From: CAZOHN01 sp964579325
GTDB taxonomy: Bacteria > Pseudomonadota > Alphaproteobacteria > Rhodobacterales > Rhodobacteraceae
Assembly: GCA_964579325.1 (NCBI GenBank)
Contig: CAZOHN010000084.1
Location: 1 to 14,239, forward strand
Length of the DNA stretch: 14,239 nucleotides
Direction: 5' to 3'
Below, one piece after another: positions 1-7,296 of this stretch (its first letter is position 1; every line of letters starts with the position of its first letter). Below the pieces are notes generated by a model. The model did no database searches, was not told where the DNA came from, and saw only the letters and a list, made by a program, of their open reading frames with translations. Made by a program: the position numbers and the translations under genes.

Positions 1-1163
1 TCTTGCCAGGGGGAAATCCATTCAGGAAGAGCTTCGATGCCGAAACCTGGTGCGTCCTGAACCTCGATGAAGCCGTTCTTCGGAACCGCGCAGCCGGACA
101 CGAGATTTGAGAAGTCCAATGGAACCCCGACATCCGACGAGATGTGGAATTCCCCAAGCGGACAGTTGAGAAGTGCCGCGACCGCGTGCTGTCCATAGGG
201 CGTGTTCATCGCTGCGTGCGGCATGCACTTGATCCCATGGGCCTCGGCCAGAGTGTTGATTTTCACGATCTCGGATAGGCCACCAGACCACTGCAGGTCC
301 GGCTGGACGATGTCTACCACCTCCTGTCTGAGCATTTCGAGGAAGGGGTAACGCGTGTGATGGTCTTCACCGGTTGCCAGCGCCATTGTCGGCACAGCAC
401 GCTTGATGGCGCCAAGGCCCCGGATGTTCTCCGGGATCAGGGGTTCTTCCATCCACCGGAAGTTGTAGCGCTTCAGAAGTTCAGCCACGCGAATGGCGAA
501 CTCGACGTCAAAGGCCATGACCGGATTCAGCATCAGGTCGACGCCCGGGCCGACCAGCTCGCGCGCCTTTGCCACCTGCTCTTCCAGGATGTGCAAGCCA
601 TCAAGGCCCTGGCTCCAATGCACCTCGTTCGGCAGCTTGATCGACTTGAACCCGAGTTCCAGGGCCCATTCGACGTCGTTGGTGGTGGCGTAGAGCGGAA
701 TCCGGGTCCGGCTTGGCCCGCCCAGAAGCCGCCAGACGGGTTGTTCCATCAGCTTGCCCTTCAGGTCCCAGAGCGCGAGGTCAATCCCGGCGATGGCGGG
801 GCAGGCATGGCCGAGAGTGCCGTGGCGGCGGGAGGCCTCCCAGAGCAGACCGTTGAGGAACTCGATGGCAAACGCATCTCGGCCGATCAGAAACTCGCCG
901 AGTTCGCCGGCGATCAGCGCAGCGACCGGGGCCCCGAAGCTGGTGCGCCCAAGGCCATAGGTGCCGTCCTCGGCGGTGATCTGCACCCAGACTTCGCGGC
1001 CTCGGAAGCCGGGCGTCTTGCCGGGGACATCCGGCGGGAAATCCTCGAACCTGTTCATGGGGAGGCCGCGCGGCATGTAGTTGTGCCAGTTGGTCTTGCG
1101 ACCCTTTGGCGGCGTCACCTTCGGAAAGGCGACCTGTACGGGGCGGACGCTCGTGATCTTCAT
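1..1163 (-). CDS. Enolase-superfamily (mandelate racemase/RhamD-like) sugar-acid dehydratase paralogue, 3' end cut by window edge
   Basis: The frame starts with ATG at 1163 and stays open to base 1 (387 codons, no stop), so the C-terminus lies outside the window. It is an enolase-superfamily protein: an N-terminal capping domain to about residue 115, the landmark GIDLALWDLKGK at 127-138, then the barrel. Metal-site positions can be matched to L-rhamnonate dehydratase. The second and third ligands are present (E239 in RWMEE, E266 in TGEDH), as is the likely catalytic His316 in MPHAAMN. The first ligand, normally Asp, is Asn213 in LMLNPVMAF. By family it should abstract a proton from a sugar acid and dehydrate it to a 2-keto-3-deoxy acid, but the Asn makes activity or specificity uncertain. 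The start overlaps the stop of the upstream lyase gene (ATGA), so the two are probably translationally coupled. It is a paralogue of the dehydratase at 9169-10353, sharing motifs such as NTPYGQH. Confidence 0.88.
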   Translation of the reverse strand, partial: MKITSVRPVQVAFPKVTPPKGRKTNWHNYMPRGLPMNRFEDFPPDVPGKTPGFRGREVWVQITAEDGTYGLGRTSFGAPVAALIAGELGEFLIGRDAFAIEFLNGLLWEASRRHGTLGHACPAIAGIDLALWDLKGKLMEQPVWRLLGGPSRTRIPLYATTNDVEWALELGFKSIKLPNEVHWSQGLDGLHILEEQVAKARELVGPGVDLMLNPVMAFDVEFAIRVAELLKRYNFRWMEEPLIPENIRGLGAIKRAVPTMALATGEDHHTRYPFLEMLRQEVVDIVQPDLQWSGGLSEIVKINTLAEAHGIKCMPHAAMNTPYGQHAVAALLNCPLGEFHISSDVGVPLDFSNLVSGCAVPKNGFIEVQDAPGFGIEALPEWISPWQ

Positions 1164-2122
1164 TGTTGTTCTTCCTTGGCGTCACGCGCGTGCAGCACGG
1201 CGCCGAGGTGCGGCTGACGGGCAGCCGCACGGTCAAAGATTGCAAGGAGACTTGTCACGTAGTCGGAATCTGGCTGGATTGCAGGCGGCCTCAGTCCCGG
1301 ATTCGCGATCAATCCGGCGCGCTTCAGCAATGCCTTCTGCAAGAGTGCATACCACTCGTTGCCTTCGACCGCGTGTATCAGTTCGAGGCAATCGCGCATC
1401 ATGTCCCGCGCGGCATCGGGGCTGATGCGATGTTTCGCGTGAAGGTGGGCGAAGAGGTCGATGTAGGCTGGTCCGACCATGGTTCCGATCGCGCCCGCAT
1501 CGAGTTCATCCAGGAATCGGCGTCCGCCTGCGCCACCATAAAGCGCCGTCTGTGTCGTTGCGGCGAGCTTCCTTGTGAGCGTCGCGACCTTCAAGGGTGG
1601 GATTGCGTCCTCGACCTTGACCGAGTTCGGCCCCGAGAACGCGGAGAGGATCGCGACCAGCGTATCCGCATCCATGGTGATTCCGGAGGCACGAGGTGCA
1701 TCCTGGATTACCACGGGAAGTCCGCCTTTGGCCTCAAGTTCGCAATAATAGTCCACCAGGCGGGCACGATTGCCGCCGCTAGCCTTCGGAGGCATGGCCA
1801 TCACTGCGGTTGCTCCGGCATCTGCCGCCAGGCGGGCAAGGGTCACCGAGCCGGCCGTCGCCTCGTGATCGACACCCGCAAGCAGGAGGGGGACCTTACC
1901 GACTTTGGCAACCGCTTCGATGATCCGCCCGCGCTCCGCGTCTAGAAGCTTGTAGCCTTCGCTGGCGAGCCCATGCACCGCCAGACCGCTCGCGCCCTGG
2001 TCCAGCGCCAACTGCGCCACCCGCGCCATGGCATTGAGGTCGACCGACCAGTCGGGCGTGAACGGAGTGATTAGCATGGCGACCGCACCATGTACGAACG
2101 GGCCGTGGATTTGACTGTTCAT
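1160..2122 (-). CDS. DHDPS/N-acetylneuraminate lyase-family protein, putative 2-keto-3-deoxy sugar-acid aldolase or dehydratase
   Basis: This 320-residue protein has the length and layout of the class I DHDPS/NAL family. It opens with HGAVAMLITPF, has the GLASEGYKLL loop at 51-60 in the place of the usual GTTGE-type motif, and carries the probable Schiff-base lysine K169 in NSVKVED. The catalytic Tyr of the YNVP motif is replaced: the segment reads VVIQDAPR, with Gln140 at that position, 29 residues before the lysine as expected. Family members cleave or dehydrate 2-keto-3-deoxy sugar acids through a lysine imine. Here the likely substrate is the product of the neighbouring dehydratases. The ATG at 2122 was chosen because AAAGAGGG sits just upstream and the longer frame would run into the reductase gene. 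It begins 22 bases after the reductase stop, and its own stop overlaps the next start (ATGA). Exact reaction unresolved. Confidence 0.88.
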   Translation of the reverse strand: MNSQIHGPFVHGAVAMLITPFTPDWSVDLNAMARVAQLALDQGASGLAVHGLASEGYKLLDAERGRIIEAVAKVGKVPLLLAGVDHEATAGSVTLARLAADAGATAVMAMPPKASGGNRARLVDYYCELEAKGGLPVVIQDAPRASGITMDADTLVAILSAFSGPNSVKVEDAIPPLKVATLTRKLAATTQTALYGGAGGRRFLDELDAGAIGTMVGPAYIDLFAHLHAKHRISPDAARDMMRDCLELIHAVEGNEWYALLQKALLKRAGLIANPGLRPPAIQPDSDYVTSLLAIFDRAAARQPHLGAVLHARDAKEEQQ

Positions 2123-2144
2123 TGTCGCCCTCTTTCGCCTGCCT

Positions 2145-3167
2145 CTATTGCGGGACCGGAACATCGGCGTCGATCAGACGCTCTGCCTTCAGATCCGACC
2201 AGAGGGCAGCCGGGATGCGCTCGGCAAAGGATGCGGAATTCTTCCGCACTTCGTCTGCATGGGCGCCACCTGGAATGACGGAGACCACAGCGGGGTGGCC
2301 CAGCGGGAAGCGCAACGCCGCCGCCGCGAGGCTGACATCATGGCTCTGGCAGACCGCCTCGATCGCGCGCGTCTTCGCAAGCGTCGCCTGATCTGCCGGC
2401 TGATAGCGGTAGAGCGCACCCGGGACCGGACCCGTCGCGAGGATTCCTGATGCGAACGGCGCCCCGATGACGATCGCCACCCCACGGGCCGCCAACCGGT
2501 CGAGGCTGGGAAGCGCGCTCTGGTCCAGAAGCGTGTAAGGCATGGCCACGATGAGGAAATCGATGTCGGCCATTTCGGGGATCACTTCCACGGACTCGGT
2601 CCGGTTCAATCCCATGCCGACCGCCCTGATCTCGCCGGACCGCTTCAGCTCCTCGAGAGCCCTGATGCCGCCGGTCGCCATGTCCTCCATCCGGGCCTGC
2701 CAATGCTCCCCATGCGCGACCTGGTCGGGATCGTGAATCAGAAGGGCGTCGACGGTATCGATGCCCAGCCGCATCAGGCTCTGCTCGTAAGATCGCATCA
2801 CTCCGGAGTGGCTGTAGTCGAAGTCGAAAGCCATCCGGAGGCCATGGTTCCAGGGGCTGCGGTCAAGAGCCGCGGGATCGGCGGGGCGGCGGAACACGCG
2901 GCCGACCTTGGTGGTGAGGACGAAGTCGCTTCGCGGCTGGTCCATGAGGTAGTCGCCGACGCGATGCTCCGAGAGGCCGCGGCCGTAGAAGGGCGCAGTG
3001 TCGAAGTAGCGTATTCCGCAGTCCCACGCCGCCGCGAGAGTGCGTCGCGCCTGCGCACCGTCAATCTGCGCTCCGCGTCCGCCGACATGAGCGGCCCCGA
3101 AGCCCAGCGGGGGGAGACGGAGCGAGGTCGATCCTATCTGCCGTGTCGGGCTCATCGTCAGCGGCAT
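2145..3167 (-). CDS. Aldo/keto reductase, D-threo-aldose/L-fucose 1-dehydrogenase-like
   Basis: This is a 340-residue aldo/keto reductase barrel. The catalytic tetrad is readable: D56 and Y61 in RYFDTAPFYG, K87 in LTTKVG, and H145 in LLIHDPD. The early LPPLGFGAAHVGG stretch and overall pattern resemble the aldose 1-dehydrogenase (L-fucose/D-threo-aldose) group rather than generic reductases. By family it would oxidise the C1 hemiacetal of a sugar to a lactone with NAD(P)+ in the cytoplasm, feeding the lactonase encoded earlier in the operon. The ATG at 3167 has GGCAGGTCGAAG before it; an in-frame ATG at 3155 is an alternative and would remove four residues. It follows the second ATPase gene after 87 bases and precedes the lyase gene by 22. 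Sugar specificity is inferred, not seen. Confidence 0.88.
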   Translation of the reverse strand: MPLTMSPTRQIGSTSLRLPPLGFGAAHVGGRGAQIDGAQARRTLAAAWDCGIRYFDTAPFYGRGLSEHRVGDYLMDQPRSDFVLTTKVGRVFRRPADPAALDRSPWNHGLRMAFDFDYSHSGVMRSYEQSLMRLGIDTVDALLIHDPDQVAHGEHWQARMEDMATGGIRALEELKRSGEIRAVGMGLNRTESVEVIPEMADIDFLIVAMPYTLLDQSALPSLDRLAARGVAIVIGAPFASGILATGPVPGALYRYQPADQATLAKTRAIEAVCQSHDVSLAAAALRFPLGHPAVVSVIPGGAHADEVRKNSASFAERIPAALWSDLKAERLIDADVPVPQ

Positions 3168-3254
3168 CTTCGACCTGCCTTCCGGCCCAGCGGATTGAGG
3201 ATCGAAGAGGCGCCCATGATGCCCTCAAGTGCGGACTCGGGAGTGGCGATCCTT

Positions 3255-4286
3255 TCAAGCATGACGCGTTTCCGCAGATCCGCCGGAAGACGTCGGTGGC
3301 TGGAAGACGTCGGATAGGTTGTCCGATGACACTTCCGGCTGGTCCCGATGCAGGAAGCAGCGCACCATCCGATGTGTGTCCAATCTGAAGTTTGGCGGTG
3401 CGGCCTGGCGGCACATCGGCATCACGTGCGGGCATCGCGCCGCAAATCCGCAGCCGCCCGCGGCCGTCGCCTGCGAGGCGTCCGCGGCAGGCACGTCGAG
3501 GGCCTCCCAGCGCTGCGACAGATCCGGCAGCGGGATAGAGGACACGAGCAGCTGGGTATAGGGATGGCGAGGATCGCCGATGACCTTTTCGACCGCCCCC
3601 GCTTCGACGACGCTGCCCTTGTAGAGGACAAGGATGTTGTCGCAGATCTGGAATGCGGTCGTGAGATCGTGCGTGATGTAGACGATCGAGATGCCCAGAT
3701 CCCGATTGAGCGTCCTGAGCTCGTCCAGGATCGTAGCGCGCAGCGAGGCGTCCACCATCGAGACCGGTTCGTCCGCCACGATGATGCGCGGCCGCAGGAG
3801 GACCGCACGCGCCACCATGATGCGCTGGCGCTGTCCTCCGGACAATTCGTGCGGATACCGGCCCAGCGTGTCGCCCGAACGCAGCCCGACCCGGGCGAGC
3901 GCGTCTTCGATCATCGCCCGTTCGTCCGCCGCCGACTTCGCGAGGCCATAGCGCCGCAGCGGCGTCTGCAGGACATGGTCGACGCGGTAGAACGGGTTGA
4001 AGACGTCGAAAGGGTCCTGAAAGACCGGTTGGACCTCCCGACGGAACTGCCTTTTCTCGGACGAGGACATCCGCGCGAGATCCTTGCCGCGATAGATGAC
4101 GCTGCCGACGGTCGGCTGAATGAACCCGAGAAGGATGCGAGCGAGGGTCGTCTTGCCGCTGCCGCTTTCCCCGGCAACGGCGGTCATGGATGCAGAGTCC
4201 TCGGTAATCGTCAGCGTGGTCGGCTCGAGGGCGGAAAAGCCGCCATATATCTTGCCAACCGCGTTCAGCTTGATCAGGTCGCTCAT
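3255..4286 (-). CDS. ABC importer ATP-binding protein, DppF/OppF type
   Basis: This 343-residue ATPase has all nucleotide-site motifs: Walker A GESGSGKTT at 39-47, Q-loop Gln90, signature LSGGQRQR at 148-155, Walker B IIVADEP at 168-174 and H-loop His206. The HPYTQLL segment near 241-247 and a C-terminal cysteine pattern (C279, C285, C292, C310) are typical of the oligopeptide/dipeptide importer ATPase extension. It would pair with the other ATPase (4283-5344) to power the two permeases. Its ATG overlaps the TGA of that gene (ATGA), which fixes the start. The signature residue after the Walker B is Val (ADEPVSMVDAS) where most members have Thr-Ser-Ala-Leu-Asp, a mild variation that keeps the D-loop Asp. 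Confidence 0.95.
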   Translation of the reverse strand: MSDLIKLNAVGKIYGGFSALEPTTLTITEDSASMTAVAGESGSGKTTLARILLGFIQPTVGSVIYRGKDLARMSSSEKRQFRREVQPVFQDPFDVFNPFYRVDHVLQTPLRRYGLAKSAADERAMIEDALARVGLRSGDTLGRYPHELSGGQRQRIMVARAVLLRPRIIVADEPVSMVDASLRATILDELRTLNRDLGISIVYITHDLTTAFQICDNILVLYKGSVVEAGAVEKVIGDPRHPYTQLLVSSIPLPDLSQRWEALDVPAADASQATAAGGCGFAARCPHVMPMCRQAAPPNFRLDTHRMVRCFLHRDQPEVSSDNLSDVFQPPTSSGGSAETRHA

Positions 4287-5344
4287 CCCTGGACCTCCTC
4301 GTCCCGGGTCTTCGGCGGGCGCGGCGGAAGCCGGTCATGGTCCGGGTACAGATGGCAGGCGGCGCTTTGATCCGGCGCCAGCCCTTGAAGCGCGGGTTCC
4401 TCGCGGGTGCAGCGGTCGAAGGCGAAGGGGCAGCGGGGTGCGAAGCTGCATGCGACCGGCAGATCGACCAGACTCGGCGGCAGCCCGGGTATCCCGCGCA
4501 GCGGCTGCCGCGTCTTTATGCCGGGGATGCTGTCGATCAGGAGCCGCGTGTAGGGATGACGGGGCTCCTCGATCAGCGACTTGACGGGGCCGATTTCCAC
4601 GATCCGGCCGGCGTACATCACGCCGATGGTGTCGGAGAACTGGGTGATCAGCCCCATGTCGTGGCCGATCAGGATGACCGCCGCGCCAAGTCCGTCCTGC
4701 AGTCGGCCCAGCGTCTGCATGATCTGCCGCTGCACGACGACGTCGAGCGCGCTGGTCGGCTCGTCCGCGATGATCACCTTCGGGGCGAGGCAGGTGGCGA
4801 TCGCCATCACGACACGCTGCTTCATGCCGCCGCTCAACTCATGCGGGAAGCGCTGCGCGACGGCCGGATCGAGGCCGACATTGCCGAGAAGCTCCGCGAT
4901 CCGTGCCGCGATCTCGGCACGACCGGCGTTCCGGCGATGGGCGAGGATCGCGTCCGCGATCTGGTCGCCCACGCGCATGACCGGGTTCAGGGAGCTCATG
5001 GCCCCCTGGGGGACGAGCGCAATGTCGCGCAGACGGACCTGCCGAAGCGCCTCGTCGTCGAGGGCGAGCAGATCCTGCCCGTCCAGCAGGACACGTCCCC
5101 CGGCAATTCGCGCAGGTGGGCGAAGCAGCCGCATGAGCGCCATCGCGATCGTGGTCTTGCCCGATCCGGATTCGCCGATCAGCCCGAGGCGCTCGCCGGC
5201 GCGGAGCGAAAAGGTGACCCCCCTCACCGCCTTGGCGGGTCCGCTCTTGGTGCGATAGTGAACTTCCAGATCCTCGACCGACAGAACCGGCGGCGCCACG
5301 ACCGGACCTGAGATGCGTCCGTCCATTTCCTGCATCGCGCTCAT
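4283..5344 (-). CDS. ABC importer ATP-binding protein, DppD/OppD type
   Basis: A 353-residue ATPase with Walker A GESGSGKTT at 57-65, Q-loop Gln113, signature LSGGMKQR at 170-177, Walker B VIIADEP at 190-196 followed by TSALD, and H-loop His228. The C-terminal oligopeptide-transporter extension is present: HPYTRLL near 263-269 and four cysteines (C299, C305, C312, C330) in the CSFAPRCPFA pattern, which in some DppD proteins binds an iron-sulfur cluster. It acts on the cytoplasmic face with the partner ATPase. A longer open frame reaches 5452, but the ATG at 5344 overlaps the permease stop (ATGA) and leaves a normal N-terminus, so the shorter start is preferred. Confidence 0.95.
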   Translation of the reverse strand: MSAMQEMDGRISGPVVAPPVLSVEDLEVHYRTKSGPAKAVRGVTFSLRAGERLGLIGESGSGKTTIAMALMRLLRPPARIAGGRVLLDGQDLLALDDEALRQVRLRDIALVPQGAMSSLNPVMRVGDQIADAILAHRRNAGRAEIAARIAELLGNVGLDPAVAQRFPHELSGGMKQRVVMAIATCLAPKVIIADEPTSALDVVVQRQIMQTLGRLQDGLGAAVILIGHDMGLITQFSDTIGVMYAGRIVEIGPVKSLIEEPRHPYTRLLIDSIPGIKTRQPLRGIPGLPPSLVDLPVACSFAPRCPFAFDRCTREEPALQGLAPDQSAACHLYPDHDRLPPRPPKTRDEEVQG

Positions 5345-6222
5345 CGCCGTATCAGCCGGGGATTGGCGAAGCGGTCGAAGCCGATCGACGTCAGGAACAG
5401 TCCGAGCGAAATGAACGCGATCATGATGATCGGTGGCAGCCACCACCACCAAAGCCCGCGCAGCAACGCGGCCGACTGCTGCGACCAGTAGATCGTGTTG
5501 CCCAGGGTCATTTCCTGCTGTGCCCCGAGACCCAAGGCCTCGAGCCCGATCACCGCGAGAATCGCGGCGCTCACGGTGCCGACGAAACTGGCGACGATGT
5601 AGGGCAGGAGATTGGGCATGATCTCCCGGAACAGGATTTCAAGACTGCTCTCGCCATTGACCCGCGCCACTTCGACATAGGCCCTCTCGCGGATCGTCAG
5701 CACCTGCGCGCGTACGGTTCGTGTTGTGAACATCCATGCCAGCGAAGCCACGATCAGCGCCATGATGCCGGTGGTCATCTGCTCGACATTGCCGGCGATG
5801 ACGACAAGGATCGCGATGGTGGGAACGGTCATGAGCGCGTCGGCGACGACGCGGATCACACCATCGACAGGCCCGCGGAAGTTTCCTGCAATCAGTCCGA
5901 GCGCGGTTCCAACCCCGACGCCGATAAACCCTGCGAGCAGGCCCATTCTCAGCGTCGTGGGGGTCGCGAAGACCAGAACGGTGAGCATGTCGCGGCCCTG
6001 CGCATCGGTGCCCAGCAGATGTTCGTCCGAGGGGCTCTGACGCGGCATCACCGATCCGACCAAGGCGTCGCGCGGGTCGACGAAGAACGGACCGATCAGA
6101 CTGAACGCCGCGATCGCGGCAAGGATCGTGAGGCCCCAGATCAGCGAGGCGGAGATGCGGCCGTCGGCGTAGTTTGCCCGCAGATTGGCAAGGTATCCGA
6201 AACGTGTTGCAGGCGCGCTCAC
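5341..6222 (-). CDS. ABC importer permease, DppC/OppC type
   Basis: This 293-residue inner-membrane protein has a cytoplasmic N-terminus, a first hydrophobic segment at about 26-46, the periplasmic HLLGTDAQGRDM motif at 69-80 that marks DppC-type permeases, and further membrane segments to the end. The cytoplasmic EAA loop that contacts the ATPases runs over about 179-207 (ERAYVEVARVNG then REIMPNLLP). The start is GTG at 6222, overlapping the TGA of the first permease gene as GTGA; its own stop overlaps the next ATG. It forms the translocation pore with the DppB-type partner. Confidence 0.94.
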   Translation of the reverse strand: MSAPATRFGYLANLRANYADGRISASLIWGLTILAAIAAFSLIGPFFVDPRDALVGSVMPRQSPSDEHLLGTDAQGRDMLTVLVFATPTTLRMGLLAGFIGVGVGTALGLIAGNFRGPVDGVIRVVADALMTVPTIAILVVIAGNVEQMTTGIMALIVASLAWMFTTRTVRAQVLTIRERAYVEVARVNGESSLEILFREIMPNLLPYIVASFVGTVSAAILAVIGLEALGLGAQQEMTLGNTIYWSQQSAALLRGLWWWWLPPIIMIAFISLGLFLTSIGFDRFANPRLIRR

Positions 6223-7223
6223 CGTCGGATCCTCGGGTCCAGAAGCGGATAGATCAGGTCGACGATGAAGAGCAGCAACGCCAGCGTCAGGATCAGCATG
6301 AGCACGACACCTTGCAGCAGGAAATAGTCCTGACTCCGCACGGCGTTGTAGAGAAGCTGACCCAGTCCGGGATAGTTGAAGATCACCTCGACGAGGATGG
6401 CGCCCGACACGACGTGACCGAGCGACAGAGCCAGTGCGGTAACCTGAGGCAACAGGGCGTTGCGCATGCCGTAGCGGAAGAACACGCGACCCGGCGAGAG
6501 ACCCTTGGCCTCAGCGAAGGTGATGTAGTCCTCGCCAAGAACGGACACCATCTGGCTCCGCATGCCAAGCGCCCAAAGACCCACGCTGCCCAGGATGATG
6601 GCCAGCGCAGGCAATATGGCGTGATGCGCGATATCCAATGCGCTGGTCATGTCCCAGCGCATCAGCAGGGTGGGACTGGATCCTCCTGCGGGCGGGAATA
6701 CGCGCCAGACCACCGCAAGAAGATAGATCAGGATCATGGCGAGCAGGTAAAAGGGGATGGTTGCCAGCACCATAAGGCTCGGGACGAGCGTGCGGATCCC
6801 GCGGCTGCTTCCGGGCCAAGCCAGGCGCGCCCCCAAGATAGACCCGACGGCAAATGCGATCAGTGTCGCCGTTGTCAGCAATCCGACCGACCACGGCAGC
6901 GCGCGCAGGATCAGTTGCGACACCGGCTGCGGGTAGGACGACAGCGAGACCCCCAGATCGAACCGCAGCAGATTTCCCCAGTACCGGATGTATTGAACGA
7001 GCAGGGGCTGATCCAATCCGTACTCCGCGCGAAATTTGTCGGTCAGGGTCTGCGAGTCGATCTCCTGCCCGCCGGCGCTGGTCTGGAGGCGCGCAATCAG
7101 CGTCTCTATCGGGTCGCCCGGCATCAGTCTGGGCACGAGGAAATTGATGGTCACGGCAATGACGACGATCAGCAGGAACTGCCCAAATCTCACTGCGATG
7201 TATCTACCGAGCTCTCCGGACAT
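6219..7223 (-). CDS. ABC importer permease, DppB/OppB type
   Basis: A 334-residue DppB-type permease. It begins with the typical GRYIAVRFGQFLLIV first helix, followed by the LMPGDPIE motif near 33-40 and YGLDQPLLVQYIRY at 68-81, both usual in this class, and about six membrane segments. The EAA loop lies at about 231-254 (EDYITFAEAKGLSPGRV). The frame is open to an ATG at 7274, but that start would add a basic stretch and sits within a strong hairpin, so the ATG at 7223, with AAAGACGG upstream, is preferred. It is separated from the binding-protein gene by 73 bases holding the hairpin, and its stop overlaps the next permease. Confidence 0.92.
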   Translation of the reverse strand: MSGELGRYIAVRFGQFLLIVVIAVTINFLVPRLMPGDPIETLIARLQTSAGGQEIDSQTLTDKFRAEYGLDQPLLVQYIRYWGNLLRFDLGVSLSSYPQPVSQLILRALPWSVGLLTTATLIAFAVGSILGARLAWPGSSRGIRTLVPSLMVLATIPFYLLAMILIYLLAVVWRVFPPAGGSSPTLLMRWDMTSALDIAHHAILPALAIILGSVGLWALGMRSQMVSVLGEDYITFAEAKGLSPGRVFFRYGMRNALLPQVTALALSLGHVVSGAILVEVIFNYPGLGQLLYNAVRSQDYFLLQGVVLMLILTLALLLFIVDLIYPLLDPRIRR

Positions 7224-7249
7224 TCGCACCGTCTTTCTGCGATGAGGGG

Positions 7250-7278
7250 GCGTGCGGCGGCGCCGGACCGCCACACGC
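7250..7278 (-). promoter_or_regulatory. Strong intercistronic hairpin between binding-protein and permease genes
   Basis: On the minus strand GCGTGTGGCGG and CCGCCGCACGC pair over 11 positions with one G-U pair around a 7-base loop. No T run follows, so it is unlikely to be a full terminator. Such hairpins after the binding-protein gene commonly protect the upstream message and lower downstream expression, giving excess binding protein over membrane components. Confidence 0.55.
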
Positions 7279-7296
7279 TTTGCTTGCCGCGGGCGT

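Noticed and set aside
3168..3254. Possible small ORF (ATG around 3217) before the reductase gene
   Set aside because: It is about 19 codons, overlaps the reductase start, and has no ribosome site or recognisable sequence.
3061..4338. 425-codon minus-strand frame overlapping the ATPase gene in another frame
   Set aside because: The ATPase frame shows all catalytic motifs; this frame is Arg/Pro/Gly-rich without a recognisable domain.
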